This document shows, one piece after another, positions 47,068 through 59,199 of a stretch of 64,000 nucleotides of DNA. Position numbers and translations under genes: made by a program. Numbering within the stretch: the stretch's first letter is position 1; each line of letters opens with the position of its first letter. Below the pieces are notes generated by a model. The model did not search any database, was not told where the DNA came from, and saw only the letters and a program-made list of their open reading frames with translations. This DNA comes from Przewalskia tangutica. Its lineage: Eukaryota > Streptophyta > Magnoliopsida > Solanales > Solanaceae. The stretch is taken from the NCBI GenBank assembly GCA_029844215.1, contig CM056731.1, positions 82,170,992-82,234,991 on the forward strand, written 5' to 3'.

Positions 47068-48244
47068 ATACTACGGTTATTAGTATCTTGGAAGTTTTAT
47101 ATGAAAAAGAGTCATTTTTAAAAGAGTGGAAGTATGTAGTACTTTGGGTTAAATTCCCGGATTTTTATAAAGACATGTTAGTGCCTTAAGTAAACTAAAA
47201 TGAGAGTGTATATGAACAAGACTAATAAGAAGTTAGGGAATTTCTTAATTTGCTTATATATTGTATGATAAGCCGGTAGTGCTTACGTTATATATGATAA
47301 GCCGGTAGTGCTTATGTTATGTATGATAGCCGATTTGTGCGAGTGGTATATTATTCATTATGGGGTCATTCCCCGGGTTTGTGGCTTTTGCATATTCCGT
47401 GGATTTGCTACCCATGATGCGAGGAATACCTCATGCGGGTCCGTAAGGGCTTATGCGGGTGAAATAGTCCCATGCGGGGCGGACCAGTCCTATGCGAGGA
47501 ATACCTCATGCGGGTCTACACGACCTATGCGGGTGGATACAGCCTATGCGAGGAATACCTCATGCGGGTCCACACGACCCTTGCGGGTGAAATAGTCTCA
47601 GGAGTAGGATTGCTTAATGATACTGCGGGCGGGTTGTCCCGCTTTGATCGTGAGCCTCCTACTTTTATGATGTAAGTATACTCTTATTTACTCTCATTGT
47701 TAGTAAGGCACAGTGTACTGTAATTTGATTATCATACATGTCTCCGGCTTTGTTTTAGACTTATGATGTAATTACAGTATTTTTCCAGTTTTACATACTT
47801 AGTACATATTGTGTACTGAACCCCTTCCTCGGTGGCTGCGTTCATGCCGCAGGTAGGGGTAAGCAGGTGGTAGATCCTCATTCCTAGGATGACTGATCAA
47901 GTGTCAGAAGCTCCATTTCTCTGGAGGCTTGTCTTTTGGTACAGTTTTCCCCGATGTTGTAGATTTTATGTACATTCAGGGGTATGGCGGGGCCCTGTCC
48001 CGCCACAGTTGTTATTCCTAGAGGTCTGTAGTCACATTTTGTGGTTTGAAATTGTAAGAATAGAGTATCGCTTTACTTTCGATTATGTATATTTTATGGA
48101 AGGCGGCCTTATCGGCCAGCCTGTGATGTTTATTGTCTAAACATATTTGTGTGTTGTGTATGTTCCGCTGCTATTCTCTGATGTATACCTGAACGGGGTG
48201 CCCAGGTAGGGCACCAGTCGCGGCCCCGGGGTCGGGTCGTGACA
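47068..48244 (+). repeat. 5' LTR of element E, third segment
   Basis: End of E's 5' LTR after F, closing with GGGTCGTGACA. Contains a 29-bp triplet repeat (about 47264-47340, TATGATAAGCCGG) and an imperfect GCGAGGAATACCTCATGCGGG repeat zone at about 47410-47600. No coding frame of note. Confidence 0.88.
47410..47600. repeat. GCGGGT/GCGAGG repeat zone of LTR E
   Basis: Imperfect direct repeats of ATGCGAGGAATACCTC and ATGCGGGTC(C/T)ACACGACC alternate here. The same kind of zone is at the equivalent place in A, B, C, D and H. Confidence 0.7.
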
Positions 48245-48248
48245 AAAG

Positions 48249-48260
48249 TGGTATCAGAGC
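48249..48260 (+). other. primer-binding site of element E
   Basis: TGGTATCAGAGC, four bases after the LTR: full initiator-Met tRNA-type site. Confidence 0.9.
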
Positions 48261-48720
48261 AGTTAGTCCTCGGAAAGTGTCTACAGACCGTGTCTAGTAG
48301 AGTCTTTGTTATACCCCGTATTTCCAGGGTATGTACGTGAGGACGTACGTATAAAATTTGAGCCTTAAGTTAGGCAAGTTTCGAAATTTGTACACAACAC
48401 CCGATAGGAGTCGTTTTTCGACGAAACGTTTCCACAGCTTTCGTAGGGAAAATTCCGGCTATGGCATTTTTAATTTTTGCGGATTTTTCCGAGAGACGTA
48501 ACATTTTGGACCAACGGGAGGGTGACATGTGTCACCCTCACATTGGAAGAGGTTGGACGACAAATGGGCTAGTCTTGCACGTTTTTTGTGTTGAAATTTT
48601 GGTCAAGGGTTAGGTAGGATATTTTGTGTAGATGGATAAGGTAACACATGGCTAAATCTTGACCTTACACTTGCTATACACTTGGAAGAATCTTGGCCCT
48701 TGGTTGGCCTTTGCTTGACC

Positions 48721-48728
48721 TATAAATA
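48721..48728 (+). promoter_or_regulatory. TATA box of G's 5' LTR
   Basis: TATAAATA after TTGACC, about 180 bp downstream of the palindrome. Confidence 0.6.
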
Positions 48729-50723
48729 CCCCTCTAAGTTGATGAACTTCTTCATCCAAAATTTCTCTAAGTGTTAAAAATCCCTCCCTCTCCCTCAACC
48801 TTGTTCTCGTCCAAACACCACCCCTCTCCCCTCAAGGCCCTCTACGAGCACCCTCCCCAGCCTAGTTGTGCTAGTCGAAATACTACCCCCCTTGGTAGAA
48901 ATGTATTCTACAAGTATTGTTGTAATGCCCAAAATACTTTAGCCAAATACCTTGTAGTACTTTCCAAAGTAACCTTTATACGAAAAACCCGGAAAATACG
49001 ATTATACTTTCCTTTAGCCACAAAACGACACCTAAGTAAATCTTCACCCGTAGTTGAAGTTATAAGTAGAAGTTGGTTAGAACTTCTAAGGGTTGTTTGG
49101 AGCGGTCGAGCGCACGGAGTAGGAGCTAAACCTTGCTCAGATCGACATATAAACTCGGATAATTTTGGGCTTATCGAGGTAAACATTCTTGACCTTCTGT
49201 GGTAATTGGAAATTACATGTTGTAGGAGTATATAGTTAAGTATACTATATATAGAACTGAACATAGTTGTGCGGCAATGTCTTTTGACTTAAGCTGAATA
49301 ATACTTACGCAATATCTTGCGACTTAAGCTGAATTTTAAGAAGTGAATCGAATCGTAATTACATAGGACTATATTACATGAGGCTTGTGTAGTATTCTGA
49401 GTAGAATTGTACGCGTCAGGTTAGGCGCAAACCCCACTGGTTGGCTTGTGGCAGCCTCGATTGAGGAGAGATTTACATTGCGGGGAGGTGTGCGAATTTT
49501 ACGTAGAATATTCTACTTTGAGATCTAGGATGTTAATAGGCGCCTTGTGGCCTCTATAGGTCAAGTACTACGTATGGCGTGATCTACTTGGCTTAAGGAG
49601 TAGCCGACGGTTTGAGGTACTGGAGCACTTTGCTATTAGTCGATAATCGTCGCGAGGTATGTGAACCTCTTCCTATCCGTTCTAGCATGATATGTGTATA
49701 ACTATGTAGTACGGCAGACGCATACGTGTTTAATGTATTTGATTGGTTTGAAACATAAAGTGTTATAACGGCTTTATGGGAAGTTGGTTATAACAGCTTT
49801 ATGTAGGTAAGAAAATGCTTTGTGGTTTCAAAGGGTAACTGATTTGACTTATAACGGATTTGATGTGTAGTAATAAAGAACTTGAAGTGTTTCAAAAAGA
49901 CCTTTTTGAAAGAAGAGTAATACTTGGCTTTGAAAACATAAGAGTTGTACTAGCTTTATGGGAAGTTAGGTATAACATCTTAAGAGTGATAAAAAGAATG
50001 GTTTACTGATTTTTTTGAAGATAAGATACTTGACTTAATGGTATTGATATGAATTTTGTTAAAAGTGTGAAACCTCATTCGTGAGTAATGAGTACTTGGT
50101 TTTAAAATGAATAATGTTTTACTGATTTTGGAAATCAGAATGAGTATTGACAAACCACTGCAGCGTTAATAAAGGAAAATGTATTGAATAATGAAGTATG
50201 GTATTAAAAACAGTAGAAACCTCCATCTGCATAGAAGCTAAGATGAGACAAAATGACATTACATTTCCTAGATCATGGCTGCTTAATAAGATTGATTATA
50301 AACAAGAATAACCTACTCACATATAAGACATATGTTTCTCAAAACGTTTAAAGGAGAATTATGTTTTAAAGGATTAAAACTATGAACTATGAAACCTTTT
50401 CTAAAATGAGAAACTTGAGCATCTGAAATTAGGCAAACTTGAGCGTTTGGAAAATAAGGTTGTTACTTGATTTTACAAAGGAAAGCATTTTGGTTTTCTT
50501 AACAATGTTAGTCACTCTATTTTTATACTACGGGTATCGGGTGACCTTTGTAAAAGAAATGGATCTTTAAAAGAAATTTAACATACGTAGTACTTTAGGG
50601 TTAAAATCCGGACTTTGACATAAAATGAAAGTACCTTGAGTTGTGTATAACTTGCCTATGCTTGTTGTTATGAAACTTGACCATGTTACGTGTGATAGCT
50701 TTGTTGTGCAAGTATTGTGTTCT

Positions 50724-50954
50724 ACTCGACTACCGGTTCATCCGGGAATGTATCTCACTCGACTACCGGTTCATCCGGAAATGTATTTCACTCGACTACC
50801 GGTTCATCCGGGAATGTATTTCACTCGACTACCGGTCCATCCGGGAATGTATTTCACTCGACTACCGGTTCATCCGGGAATGTATTTCACTCGACTACCG
50901 GTCCATCCGGGAATGTATTTCACTCGACTACCGGTTCATCCGGGAATGTATTCC
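50724..50954. repeat. 33-bp tandem array in G's 5' LTR, seven units
   Basis: ACTCGACTACCGGTTCATCC begins units at 50724, 50757, 50790, 50823, 50856, 50889 and 50922; some units have GGTCCATCC. Period 33 keeps all three frames open, so the ORFs across it are not genes. Direct repeats without spacers, so not CRISPR. Confidence 0.95.
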
Positions 50955-51622
50955 ACACGTTTCTATACTGGGTCCATAAGATGGGCCGAGACCTGTTATA
51001 CGTATCACATGATTTGTACCTAGACTGCCGGCAGTGAAGAAGGAGTTCCACGGGCATGAGGGATGACTTTGAGGGCGTGAGTCCCTGACTTGACATGACT
51101 GCTTTTATGTTGTGAACTGTAGTTTGGTTATCATACATGTCTCCTGCTTTATATAGACTATTATGATTTCATTTACGATTCTGATTTCGCTTCACATACT
51201 GTTATCTTGACCTCTCTGGGCCGCGTGCTCACGCCGCAGTGTAGGTACATCGATCGCCGATCCCCGCTTATAGGATCACATTTTCAGCGTGTTGGGAAGC
51301 TCCGTTCCGTCGGAGGCTTATCTTTGGTATGTTACCCTGAGTCTGTAGGTTCTTGTACATTCAGGGGTATGGCGAGGCCCTGTCCCGTCATAGTTGTTGT
51401 CACTTCTTAGAGGTTTGTAGTATCGCTGTGGCGAGTGCGTAAAAGGGATAAGCGTCGTATTTATGTATATATGATGAAGGCAACTGTTTTGGTTGGCCTG
51501 TTTATTTATCTTGTCTCTTAATTCATGTTCATGTTTTTATTTCCGCTGATTTTCTCTGATGTTGTATCACTAGGGTGCCCGGGGTAAGGCACGATCCACG
51601 CCCGGTTCGGTCGTGACAAAAG

Positions 51623-51633
51623 TGGTATCGAGC
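51623..51633 (+). other. primer-binding site of element G
   Basis: TGGTATCGAGC; one base missing from CAG relative to E. Confidence 0.8.
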
Positions 51634-51822
51634 GATTAGTCCTCGGAAAGTGTCTGAGCATCGTGTCAGTAGTCTTGATTATCGGTGTGTTGTGCACCAC
51701 ATCTATAATCAGGAGGCTGCAGGACATTTAGGATTGGTTTCCATTCTTCTCATTCTGAGATCGTGCCTTAGAGCTGTGTGATAAGTTGGACCCCTCTGAC
51801 GTATTCCTTTCCTTTACCAGTT

Positions 51823-52960
51823 ATGCCTCCGCGTAAGGCAACCCAGGCCCAGACGGGCAAGGCGATCGAGGAGCTATTAGTGAGATCTGAGGAGTGCGAG
51901 GCACGAGCCCGGCCAAGACGAGACAGTGCTTCCGACGGCGGGATTCGCGACGCCGCCAAAGACCAAAGAGAGTTTAGAGCCGCAGCAGCCGCCGAGACTA
52001 CAAGACTGAGCCTCCACCCACACTGGAGCGAGATGAGACGGGTACAAGGAGATGGTTCGCCATCGCCGTGGTCGTGGCCGATATGAGGATAGGCCGACGC
52101 AGCATTCAGCCCAGTAGAACGTAGTTCACCCCGAGCGCATTTTGAGACTACGGGATTTTACGAGTGTAACCCGCGAGTTTTATGGGTCGAGGCACGAGGA
52201 TGATCCGCAGGAGTTCATCCGGCGATTCTGGTCCGAGAGTGATCAAGGCATCGGATACCGAGTCGGTGGTCCTAGGTTCGCATCGGCCGCGTGATACCGC
52301 AATGACCGATCGTTTGATTCGCGAGCCGTCCCGGGAGAGAATGCACTTCCGGCTATATGGGACGAGTTCTCAAAGGCATTTCTTGCACACTTCTGCCTCC
52401 ACAGATGAGAGGGCTCGGCCGACAGATTTTTGACGTTGAGGGGATCGCGACGGTTAGAGAGTACAATGTGGAGTTCGACTCATTAGCTCGGTATGTTCCC
52501 GCTGTGGTAGCCGATATGGAGGACAGTACACCGCTACGCCACGGGCCGGATGATTACTTAGCGAGGCTTATGCGGTGTAGCTCTTCACCGTATGGACATT
52601 GCCCGTATGCAAGCTCATGCACTAGGATGTGAGGCACGAGAGGTCGACGGAATGGCCGAGATCGCGAGAAGAGGGCGAGCAGGTCCTTTGGTAACTTTCG
52701 AGGCGGACCGCCTCGGCAGCCTAGTTATGTACCTCCACCAAGATGCAGTGGTCCCCGCGCCTTCGTGACGTTCAGGTATTCGAGCTGGTCGAGCTCCGGG
52801 CTTCAGTTCGCGGTATGCGTGAGTTAGCCAGCAGGATTCACGCCCTCCGTGTACGATGTGGCAAACATCATCCCGGGAATGTCGTCTTTTTATCGGTGCT
52901 TGTTTCACTGCGGCCGTCGGCCATATGACGAGATCGGCTTATAGGAGGGTACCGGCGTAT
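51823..52960 (+). pseudogene. gag: gag of element G, broken
   Basis: ATG CCT CCG CGT at 51823 gives MPPRKATQAQTGKAIEELL. 52182-52433 and 52357-52632 carry the gag core in alternating frames: DDPQEFI-like codons near 52200, RDTA, then VREYNVEFDSLARYVPAVVA with DMED. The knuckle region near 52855-52930 starts CGKHHPGN and continues in another frame with further Cys codons, the C..C..HPG.C pattern of Tekay-type gags. Length is similar to E's gag, so C and G keep gag while lacking pol. Particle formation could still package the RNA if frames are truly intact in vivo. Confidence 0.7.
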
Positions 52961-53927
52961 GACGCAGCCTACGGATCGATGGCGTGTTCATCGCCTTCTA
53001 TAGTTACGCCTGCAGGCGTGCTTATGATTAGTGGAGCGGTAGCCAGTATATCCTTAACCTCAGAGGCTTGTATGTTTTGATGTTATGTTAATGTGTTAAG
53101 TGTTATGTTCGGATAGCTTTGTGCTAAAATGTGATTTAGGAACCTGGTTGGTGAAAAATGGTAAGCCTGGGGGTGAGAAAATGATGAACCTTAGAATATT
53201 ACAGTTGAGACCTTAGATGTAAGGCCATCTTGAGTACAAGATTTTGCGAGTGATCCTTGTCAGAGTGCATTTTATGCCTAGAATGTATTGTGTGATAAGT
53301 CCCTGGGTTGGGTAAATGAAAGTGGTATCTTTCATGATGTGATTTAGCAAGATTGTTCCGTGTCGAGAAGCAAGAGTTGGCGCGACAGTGGGTCGGGTTG
53401 GGGCCATGTTGCGGGCCAACCCGCGGCCTGTTTCGAGGTGGGGTCAGCTCAGGGTGGTCCCGCCAGGTGGCAGGGTCACGAGGGTGCTAGGCCCAAGTTT
53501 AGATGACCATCGTATGAGTTTGTGGATACGTTCGACTAGAATCAGTTCGTGAAGGCCGAGAATGGCCTTAGAGGAAATCGAGGTTAGTAAGATGACCAAG
53601 TTTGGAGGTAGTAACTCCAAGGGTTGGAAAACAGAAACGTTGACGGAAGTGTGGTACGGATACTAGAAAGAGTTCGAGTGTTCGAGAAGGGTACAACGAG
53701 ATAGGGGAGAAGTGAACGTGTGTGATCGTTTCTTTTGAGAAATGAAGGTGCGAAGGGATTATATTTTAGACCTTGGTGGGAACTTTTGTGAAACAGAGGT
53801 GATTCCTTGTTGGCTTGGATTTGGGTTTTCGCGCGCATGTTATTATTGTGGCCAGGTGTGGCATGTTTGGTTTCGTAAGTATAGTAGTGAAGGCTATCAA
53901 GACGCGTGTTTGTTTTGAGACTGAGAA
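52961..53927 (+). other. pol-replacing non-coding block of element G
   Basis: About 970 bp between gag and the polypurine tract with no protease, RT, RNase H or integrase. 53090-53560 is collinear with 33300-33830 of element C; 53680-53927 is collinear with 34290-34559. It lacks the decayed integrase stretch that C retains. Contains GTGGCCAGGTGTGGCATG near 53850, shared with C and resembling the 3' UTR of E. Confidence 0.75.
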
Positions 53928-53964
53928 GGAACATTCGGGACGAATGTTTCTAAGGGGGGAAGAA
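53928..53964 (+). other. hairpin and polypurine tract of element G
   Basis: GGAACATTCG-GGA-CGAATGTTTC (53928-53950) followed by TAAGGGGGGAAGAA up to the LTR. Confidence 0.82.
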
Positions 53965-54377
53965 TGTTATACCCCGTATTTCCAGGGTATGTACGTGAGG
54001 ACGTACGTATAAAATTTGAGCCTTAAGTTAGGAAAGTTTCGAAATTTGTACACAACACCCGATAGGAGTCGTTTTTCGACGAAATGTTTCCACAGCTTTC
54101 GTAGGGAAAATTCCGGCTATGGCATTTTTAATTTTTGCGGATTTTTCCGAGAGACGTAACATTTTGGACCAACGGGAGGGTGACATGTGTCACCTCACAT
54201 TGGAAGAGGTTGGACGACAAAACGGGCTAGTCTTGCACGCTTTTTGTGTTGAAATTTTGGTCAAGGGTTAGGTAGGATATTTTGTGTAGATGGATAAGGT
54301 AACACATGGCTAAATCTTGACCTTACACTTGCTATACACTTGGAAGAATCTTGCCCTTGGTTGGCCTTTGCTTGACC

Positions 54378-54385
54378 TATAAATA
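54378..54385 (+). promoter_or_regulatory. TATA box of G's 3' LTR
   Basis: TATAAATA after TTGACC at the conserved position. Confidence 0.55.
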
Positions 54386-56395
54386 CCCTCTAAGTTGATG
54401 AACTTCTTCATCCAAAATTTCTAAGTGTTAAAAATCCCTCCTCTCCTCAACCTTGTTCTCGTCCAAACACCACCCCTCTCCCCTCTCAAGGCCCCCACGA
54501 GCACCCCTCCCCAGCCTAGTTGTGCTAGTTGAAATACTACCCCCCTTGGTAGAAATGTATTCTACAAGTATTGTTGTAATGCCCAAAATACTTTAGCCAA
54601 ATACCTTGTAGTACTTTCCAAAGTACCCTTTATACGAAAAACCCGGAAAATACGATTATACTTTCCTTTAGCCACAAAACTAAACCCTAAGTAAATCTTC
54701 ACCCGTAGTTGAAGTTATAAGTAGAAGTTGGTTAGAACTTCTAAGGGTTGTTTGGAGCGGGTCAGAGCGCACGGAGTAGGAGCTAAACCTTGCTCAGGAT
54801 CGACATATAAACTCGGAAAAATTTTGGCTTATCGAGGTAAACATTCTTGACCTTCTGTGGTAATTGGAAATTACATGTTGTAGGAGTATATAGTTAAGTA
54901 TACTATATATAGAACTGAACATAGTTGTGCGGCAATGTCTTTTGACTTAAGCCTGAATAATACTTACGGCAATGTCTTGCGACTTAAGCCTGAATTTTAA
55001 GAAGTGAACTGAACTGTAATTACATAGGACTGTATTACAGTAGGCTTGTGTAGTATTACTGTGAGTAGAATTGTACGCGTCCGGTTAGACGTGCAAACCC
55101 CCCCCCCCCTGGTTGGCTTGGTAGCCGGCCTCGATTGAGGAGGAGATTTACTGTCATTGCGGGGAGTGCCGAATTTTCTGTAGAATATTCTACTTTGAGA
55201 TCTAGGATGTTAATAGGCGCCTTGTGGCCTCTATAGGTTGAAGTACTACGTATGGCGTGATCTACTTGGCTTAAGGAGTAGCCGACGGTTTGAGGTACTT
55301 GGAGCACTTTGCTATTAGTCGATAATCGTCGCGAGGTATGTGAACCTCTTCCTATCTGTTCTAGCATGATATGTGTATAACTATGTAGTACGGTAGACGT
55401 ACATGTGTTTAATGTATTTGATTGGTTTGAAACATAAAGTGTTATAACGGCTTTATGAGAAGTTGGTTATAACAGCTTTATGTAGGTAAGAAAATGCTTT
55501 GTGGTTTCAAAGGGTAACTGATTTGACTTATAACGGATTTGATGTGTAGTAATAAAGAACTTGAAGTGTTTCAAAAAGACCTTTTTTGAAAGAAGAGTAA
55601 TACTTGGCTTTGAAAACATAAGAGTTGTACTAGCTTTATGGGAAGTTAGGTATAACGTCTTAAGAGTGATAAAAGAATGGTTTCTCGATTTTTGAAGATA
55701 AGAGACTTGACTTAATGGTATTGATATGAATTTTGTTAAAAGTGTGAAACCTCATTCGTGAGTAATGAGTACTTGGTTTTAAAATGAATAATGTTTCTTG
55801 ATTTTGGAAATCGAATGAGTATCGACAAACCACTGCAGCGTTAATAAAGGAAAATGTATTGAATAATGAAGTATGGTATTAAAACCAGTAGAAACCTCCA
55901 TCTGCATAGAAGCTAAAGATGAGACAAAATGATATTACATTTTCTAGATCATGGCTGCTTAATAAGATTGATTATAAACAAGAATAACCTACTCACATAT
56001 AAGACATATGTTTCTCAAAACGTTTAAAGGAGAATTATGTTTTAAAGGATTAAAACTATGAACTATGAAACCTTTTCTAAAATGAGAAACTTGAGCATCT
56101 GAAATTAGGCAAACTTGAGCGTTTGGAAAATAAGGTTGTTACTTGATTTTACAAAGGAAAGCATTTTGGTTTTCTTAACAATGTTAGTCACTCTATTTTT
56201 ATACTACGGGTATCGGGTGACCTTTGTAAAAGAAATGGATCTTTAAAAGGAATTTAACATACGTAGTACTTTGGGTTAAAATTCGGACTTTGACATAAAA
56301 TGAAAGTACCTTGAGTTGTGTCTAACTTGCCTATGCTTGTTGTTATGAAACTTGACCATGTTACGTGTGATAGCCTTGTTGTGCAAATCGTGTTC

Positions 56396-56625
56396 TACTC
56401 GACTCACGGTTCATCCGGAATGTATCTCACTCGACTCACGTTCATCCGGAATGTATTTCACTCGACTACGGTTCATCCGGAATGTATTTCACTCGACTAC
56501 CGGTCCATCCGGAATGTATTTCACTCGACTACCGGTTCATCCGAATGTATTTCACTCGACCACGGTCCATCCGGAATGTATTTCACTCGACTACCGGTTC
56601 ATCCGGAATGTATTCCACACGCTTT
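56396..56625. repeat. 33-bp tandem array in G's 3' LTR, seven units with losses
   Basis: Same array as 50724-50954, but most units have CCGG for CCGGG and some CACGG for TACCGG, so units are 31-33 bp. Confidence 0.9.
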
Positions 56626-57415
56626 CTATCCGGGTCCATAAGATGGGCCGAGACACGTTATACGTATCACATGATTTGTACCTAGACCGGCGGTGAAGAA
56701 GGAGTTCCACGGGCATGAGGATGACTTTGAGGCGTGAGTCACGACTTGACACATGATCGCTTTTATGTTGTGAATCGTAGTTTGGTTATCATACATGTCT
56801 CTGCTTTATATAGACTATTATGATTTCATTTACTGATTTTACGATTTCACATACTTGGTACTGTTGATCGACCTCCTTCGGGCTGCTCATACCGCAGTAG
56901 AGTTACATCGACTGTCGATCCCCGCTTATAGGATCACATTTTCAGCGTGTTGGGAAGCTCCGTTCCTTGGAGGCTTATCTTGGTATGTTACCACGAGTCC
57001 GCAGGTTCTTGTACATTCGTGGGTATGGCGGGGCCCTGTCCGTCATAGTTGTTATCACTTCTTAGAAGTGCGTAGTAATCGTTGTGGCGTAGTCCGTAAA
57101 AAGGGATAAGCGTCGTATTTATGTATATATGATGAAGGCAAATGCTTTTTGGTTGCTTTATTTATCTTGTCTCTAATTCATGTTCATGTTTTTATTTCCG
57201 CTAATTTTCTCTCGATGTTGTATCACTAGGGTGCCCGGGTAAGGCACGACCACGCCCGGTTCGGTCGTGATCTTGATTATCGGTGTGTTGTGCACCACAT
57301 CTATAATCGTAAGACTGCAGACATTTAGGATTGGTTTTCATTCTTCTCTCCGAGATCGTGCAAGAGAGTCGTCTTATTAGGTTGAATCCTCTCGACCTAT
57401 TCTTATGTATCGATT

Positions 57416-58560
57416 ATGTCTCCACGAGCGACCAGGCCCGAAGGGCAAGGCAGGAGGCGCTAGCGATGCGCAAAGGTTACTAGGACTCGAGCGCGGACTA
57501 TGCACGAGGTAGTAAGCGGTCGAAGTTCACCCACACCGCAAGATTAGAGGATCCGAGAGCGGCGAGCTCCAGAGGTTTCTGCACGAGCCTCGGTTCCACG
57601 GGGCCGAGTATAGGGATTACGAGGAGCAGATCCGGTTATTGACCAAAGATAGTAGCAGTGGCAGTCACGATGAGCGGTAGCTAACCCTGTGAGCCGGTTT
57701 GCGGATTCGGATTTTCTGGGTTGTCATCCACCCGAGTTTTATGGTTCGAGGTCCGGCGAGGATCCGCAGAGTTCATTCCGCGATTCTGGACTATGCAGGT
57801 TCTTAGGGCCTCGGAGACAGAGTCAGTTATGCTAGCCTCTTACCAGTTACGCGATATTGCGTTGAACTGGTTTGAGCCGAGCCGTCGAGAGGTGAGGATG
57901 GTCTTCCGGTGTTTGGGAGGAGTTCACAGAGGCCTTCCCGGATCACTTTTGCCTCCCGAGATGAGGAGAGCCGCGTAGATAGATTCTTGACCTTGAGGCG
58001 AATGGGAGGACTATCGCAGAGTACACCGAGTTTGACTCTTTGGCGGTATGCACACACCATTGTAAATGACATGGCGACGAGTTCATCGTTATGTGATGGG
58101 CTAGACCGTCATATGATTCTGATGCTTGGGGTGGCCCTTCACCGGTATGGATATTGCCGAGATACAGCGTATGCGCAGGGATAGAGGTAGAGAGAGGAGG
58201 ATCACTGACTGGCCAGCCCCAAGAGGCAAGGATAGCAGGTCTCGTGGTCATTTCGAGGCGGACATCCTCAGCAGCAGACTAGGTCCACATTTCAGCCAAC
58301 ACAGAGTGCTCCTTCTCGGTTTTCTGGCGGGAGGTCTGATCAGCAGGGTCATTCAGGAGCAGGTCAGGGCTCGTGGCTTGAGTTTCGGGCGAGGCGGATC
58401 ACCGATTGAGACCACCCACATCTCGGTGTGCTCGATGCGGTAGATCTCACCCAGGCGAGTGTCGTGTTCCTTCAGTAGCTTGTTACTCTTGTGGCCAGCT
58501 GGGCCATTTGAAGAGAGAATGTCCGACCAGAGGCAGCATGGATGGTATGGGGCAGCCGGC
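57416..58560 (+). pseudogene. gag: gag of element E, broken
   Basis: ATG at 57416 (MSPRATRP-like start), after a leader that is split by G. Coding traces change frame several times. 57721-57978 includes VLRASETESVMLASYQLRDI and ALNWFEPSRRE, equivalent to B's KASETESVIFGSHRLRD. The knuckle region is near 58430-58500, where CFLQ and CGQ-like codons are only partly readable. A Gly/Arg-rich linker follows towards protease. The gag product would build the particle; this copy looks inactive as written. Confidence 0.65.
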
Positions 58561-58759
58561 GTGATCGATTCGGGTCTTCCTCTTCTTACGTGGTTATGCG
58601 CCCGAGGCGTGGTATTCACGGACCGCAGCCGCGGCTGCAGGTCGTGGTGGTGGTTCCAGTTCTAGCGGTCCACAGAACCGCATATATTTATTAGCCAGCC
58701 GCCAGGATCAGAAGGCTTCCCCTGACGTCGTCATAGGTACCTTATTGATTTCATGATGT

Positions 58760-59083
58760 GACGTATATGCTTTGATTGATCCAGGTTCTACCTTGTCCTA
58801 TGTGTCCCCTCTTATTGCTGGTAGAATCGGGATAGTGCCGGTGTCGATAGAGCCTTTTGAGGTAGCTACGCCAGTGGGTGATTCGGTGTTAGCTGAGCGG
58901 GTGTACAGAGGTTGTCCGGTGTTTATTTACAGTCGTCAGACCCTTGCAGACTTGATAGAGTTGGAGATGACAGATTTTGATGTCATTATGGGTATGGACT
59001 GGTTGGCTTCTTGTTATGCCAACGTTGACTGTAGAGACAGGTTGGTCCGGTTGCAGTTTCCTGGCGAGCCAGTTATCGAGTGA
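58760..59083 (+). pseudogene. protease domain of element E
   Basis: Retropepsin-like domain. The active-site stretch is LIDPGSTLSYVSP, with Pro where many retropepsins have Thr or Ser, as is common in this lineage. It continues with ELEMTDFDVIMGMDWLASC and YANVDCRDRLVRLQFPG, then stops at 59081-59083. The homologous frame seems to continue after the stop (59100-59230, e.g. ISYLKARKMV-like codons), so the stop interrupts pol. Confidence 0.82.
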
Positions 59084-59199
59084 AAGGGCAACACAGCGTC
59101 GCCGAGGGGTAGGTTTATTTCTTACCTCAAGGCCAGGAAGATGGTGCAGAAAGGGTACATCTATCATCTGGTTCGGGTATTCGATACAGAGGCTGAGGT

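Larger units (their letters stand above)
48307..51618 (+). repeat. 5' LTR of element G
   Basis: 3312 bp, TGTTATACC to GTGACA. Palindrome GAGGGTGACAT...GTCACCCTC at 48518-48539, TATA box at 48721, and the 33-bp array at 50724. Confidence 0.92.
48307..57270 (+). mobile_element. non-autonomous Ty3-type element G, gag without pol
   Basis: Plus-strand element of about 8.96 kb inside E's leader, 62 bases after E's LTR. LTRs are 48307-51618 and 53965-57270, nearly identical. Internal DNA is only 2346 bp: primer site, a degraded gag, a non-coding block, hairpin and polypurine tract. The left flank is GTCTT; at the right end the sequence reads GTCGTGA|TCTT, i.e. the expected CA end plus the G of the duplication (a CAG) are absent. 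E's leader resumes correctly afterwards (TCTTGATTATCGG). Confidence 0.88.
53965..57270 (+). repeat. 3' LTR of element G
   Basis: About 3.3 kb, nearly identical to 48307-51618. The differences sit mostly at CTG/CAG/CCG. The terminal CA is missing at 57270. TATA box at 54378-54385; the 33-bp array occupies about 56396-56625 with units shortened by single bases. Confidence 0.9.

Noticed and set aside
50724..50954. CRISPR-like array of seven direct repeats
   Set aside because: Units abut with no unique spacers, there are no cas genes, and the context is a plant LTR.
50643..51037. Overlapping ORFs of 100-126 codons in all three forward frames, encoding repeated peptides
   Set aside because: They arise from the 33-bp array in G's LTR; a period divisible by three keeps all frames open. 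The same region in the other LTR is frame-shifted.
1511..51633. tRNA gene fragments at TGGTATC(A)GAGC sites
   Set aside because: Only 11-12 bases next to LTR ends; these are primer-binding sites, not tRNA genes.
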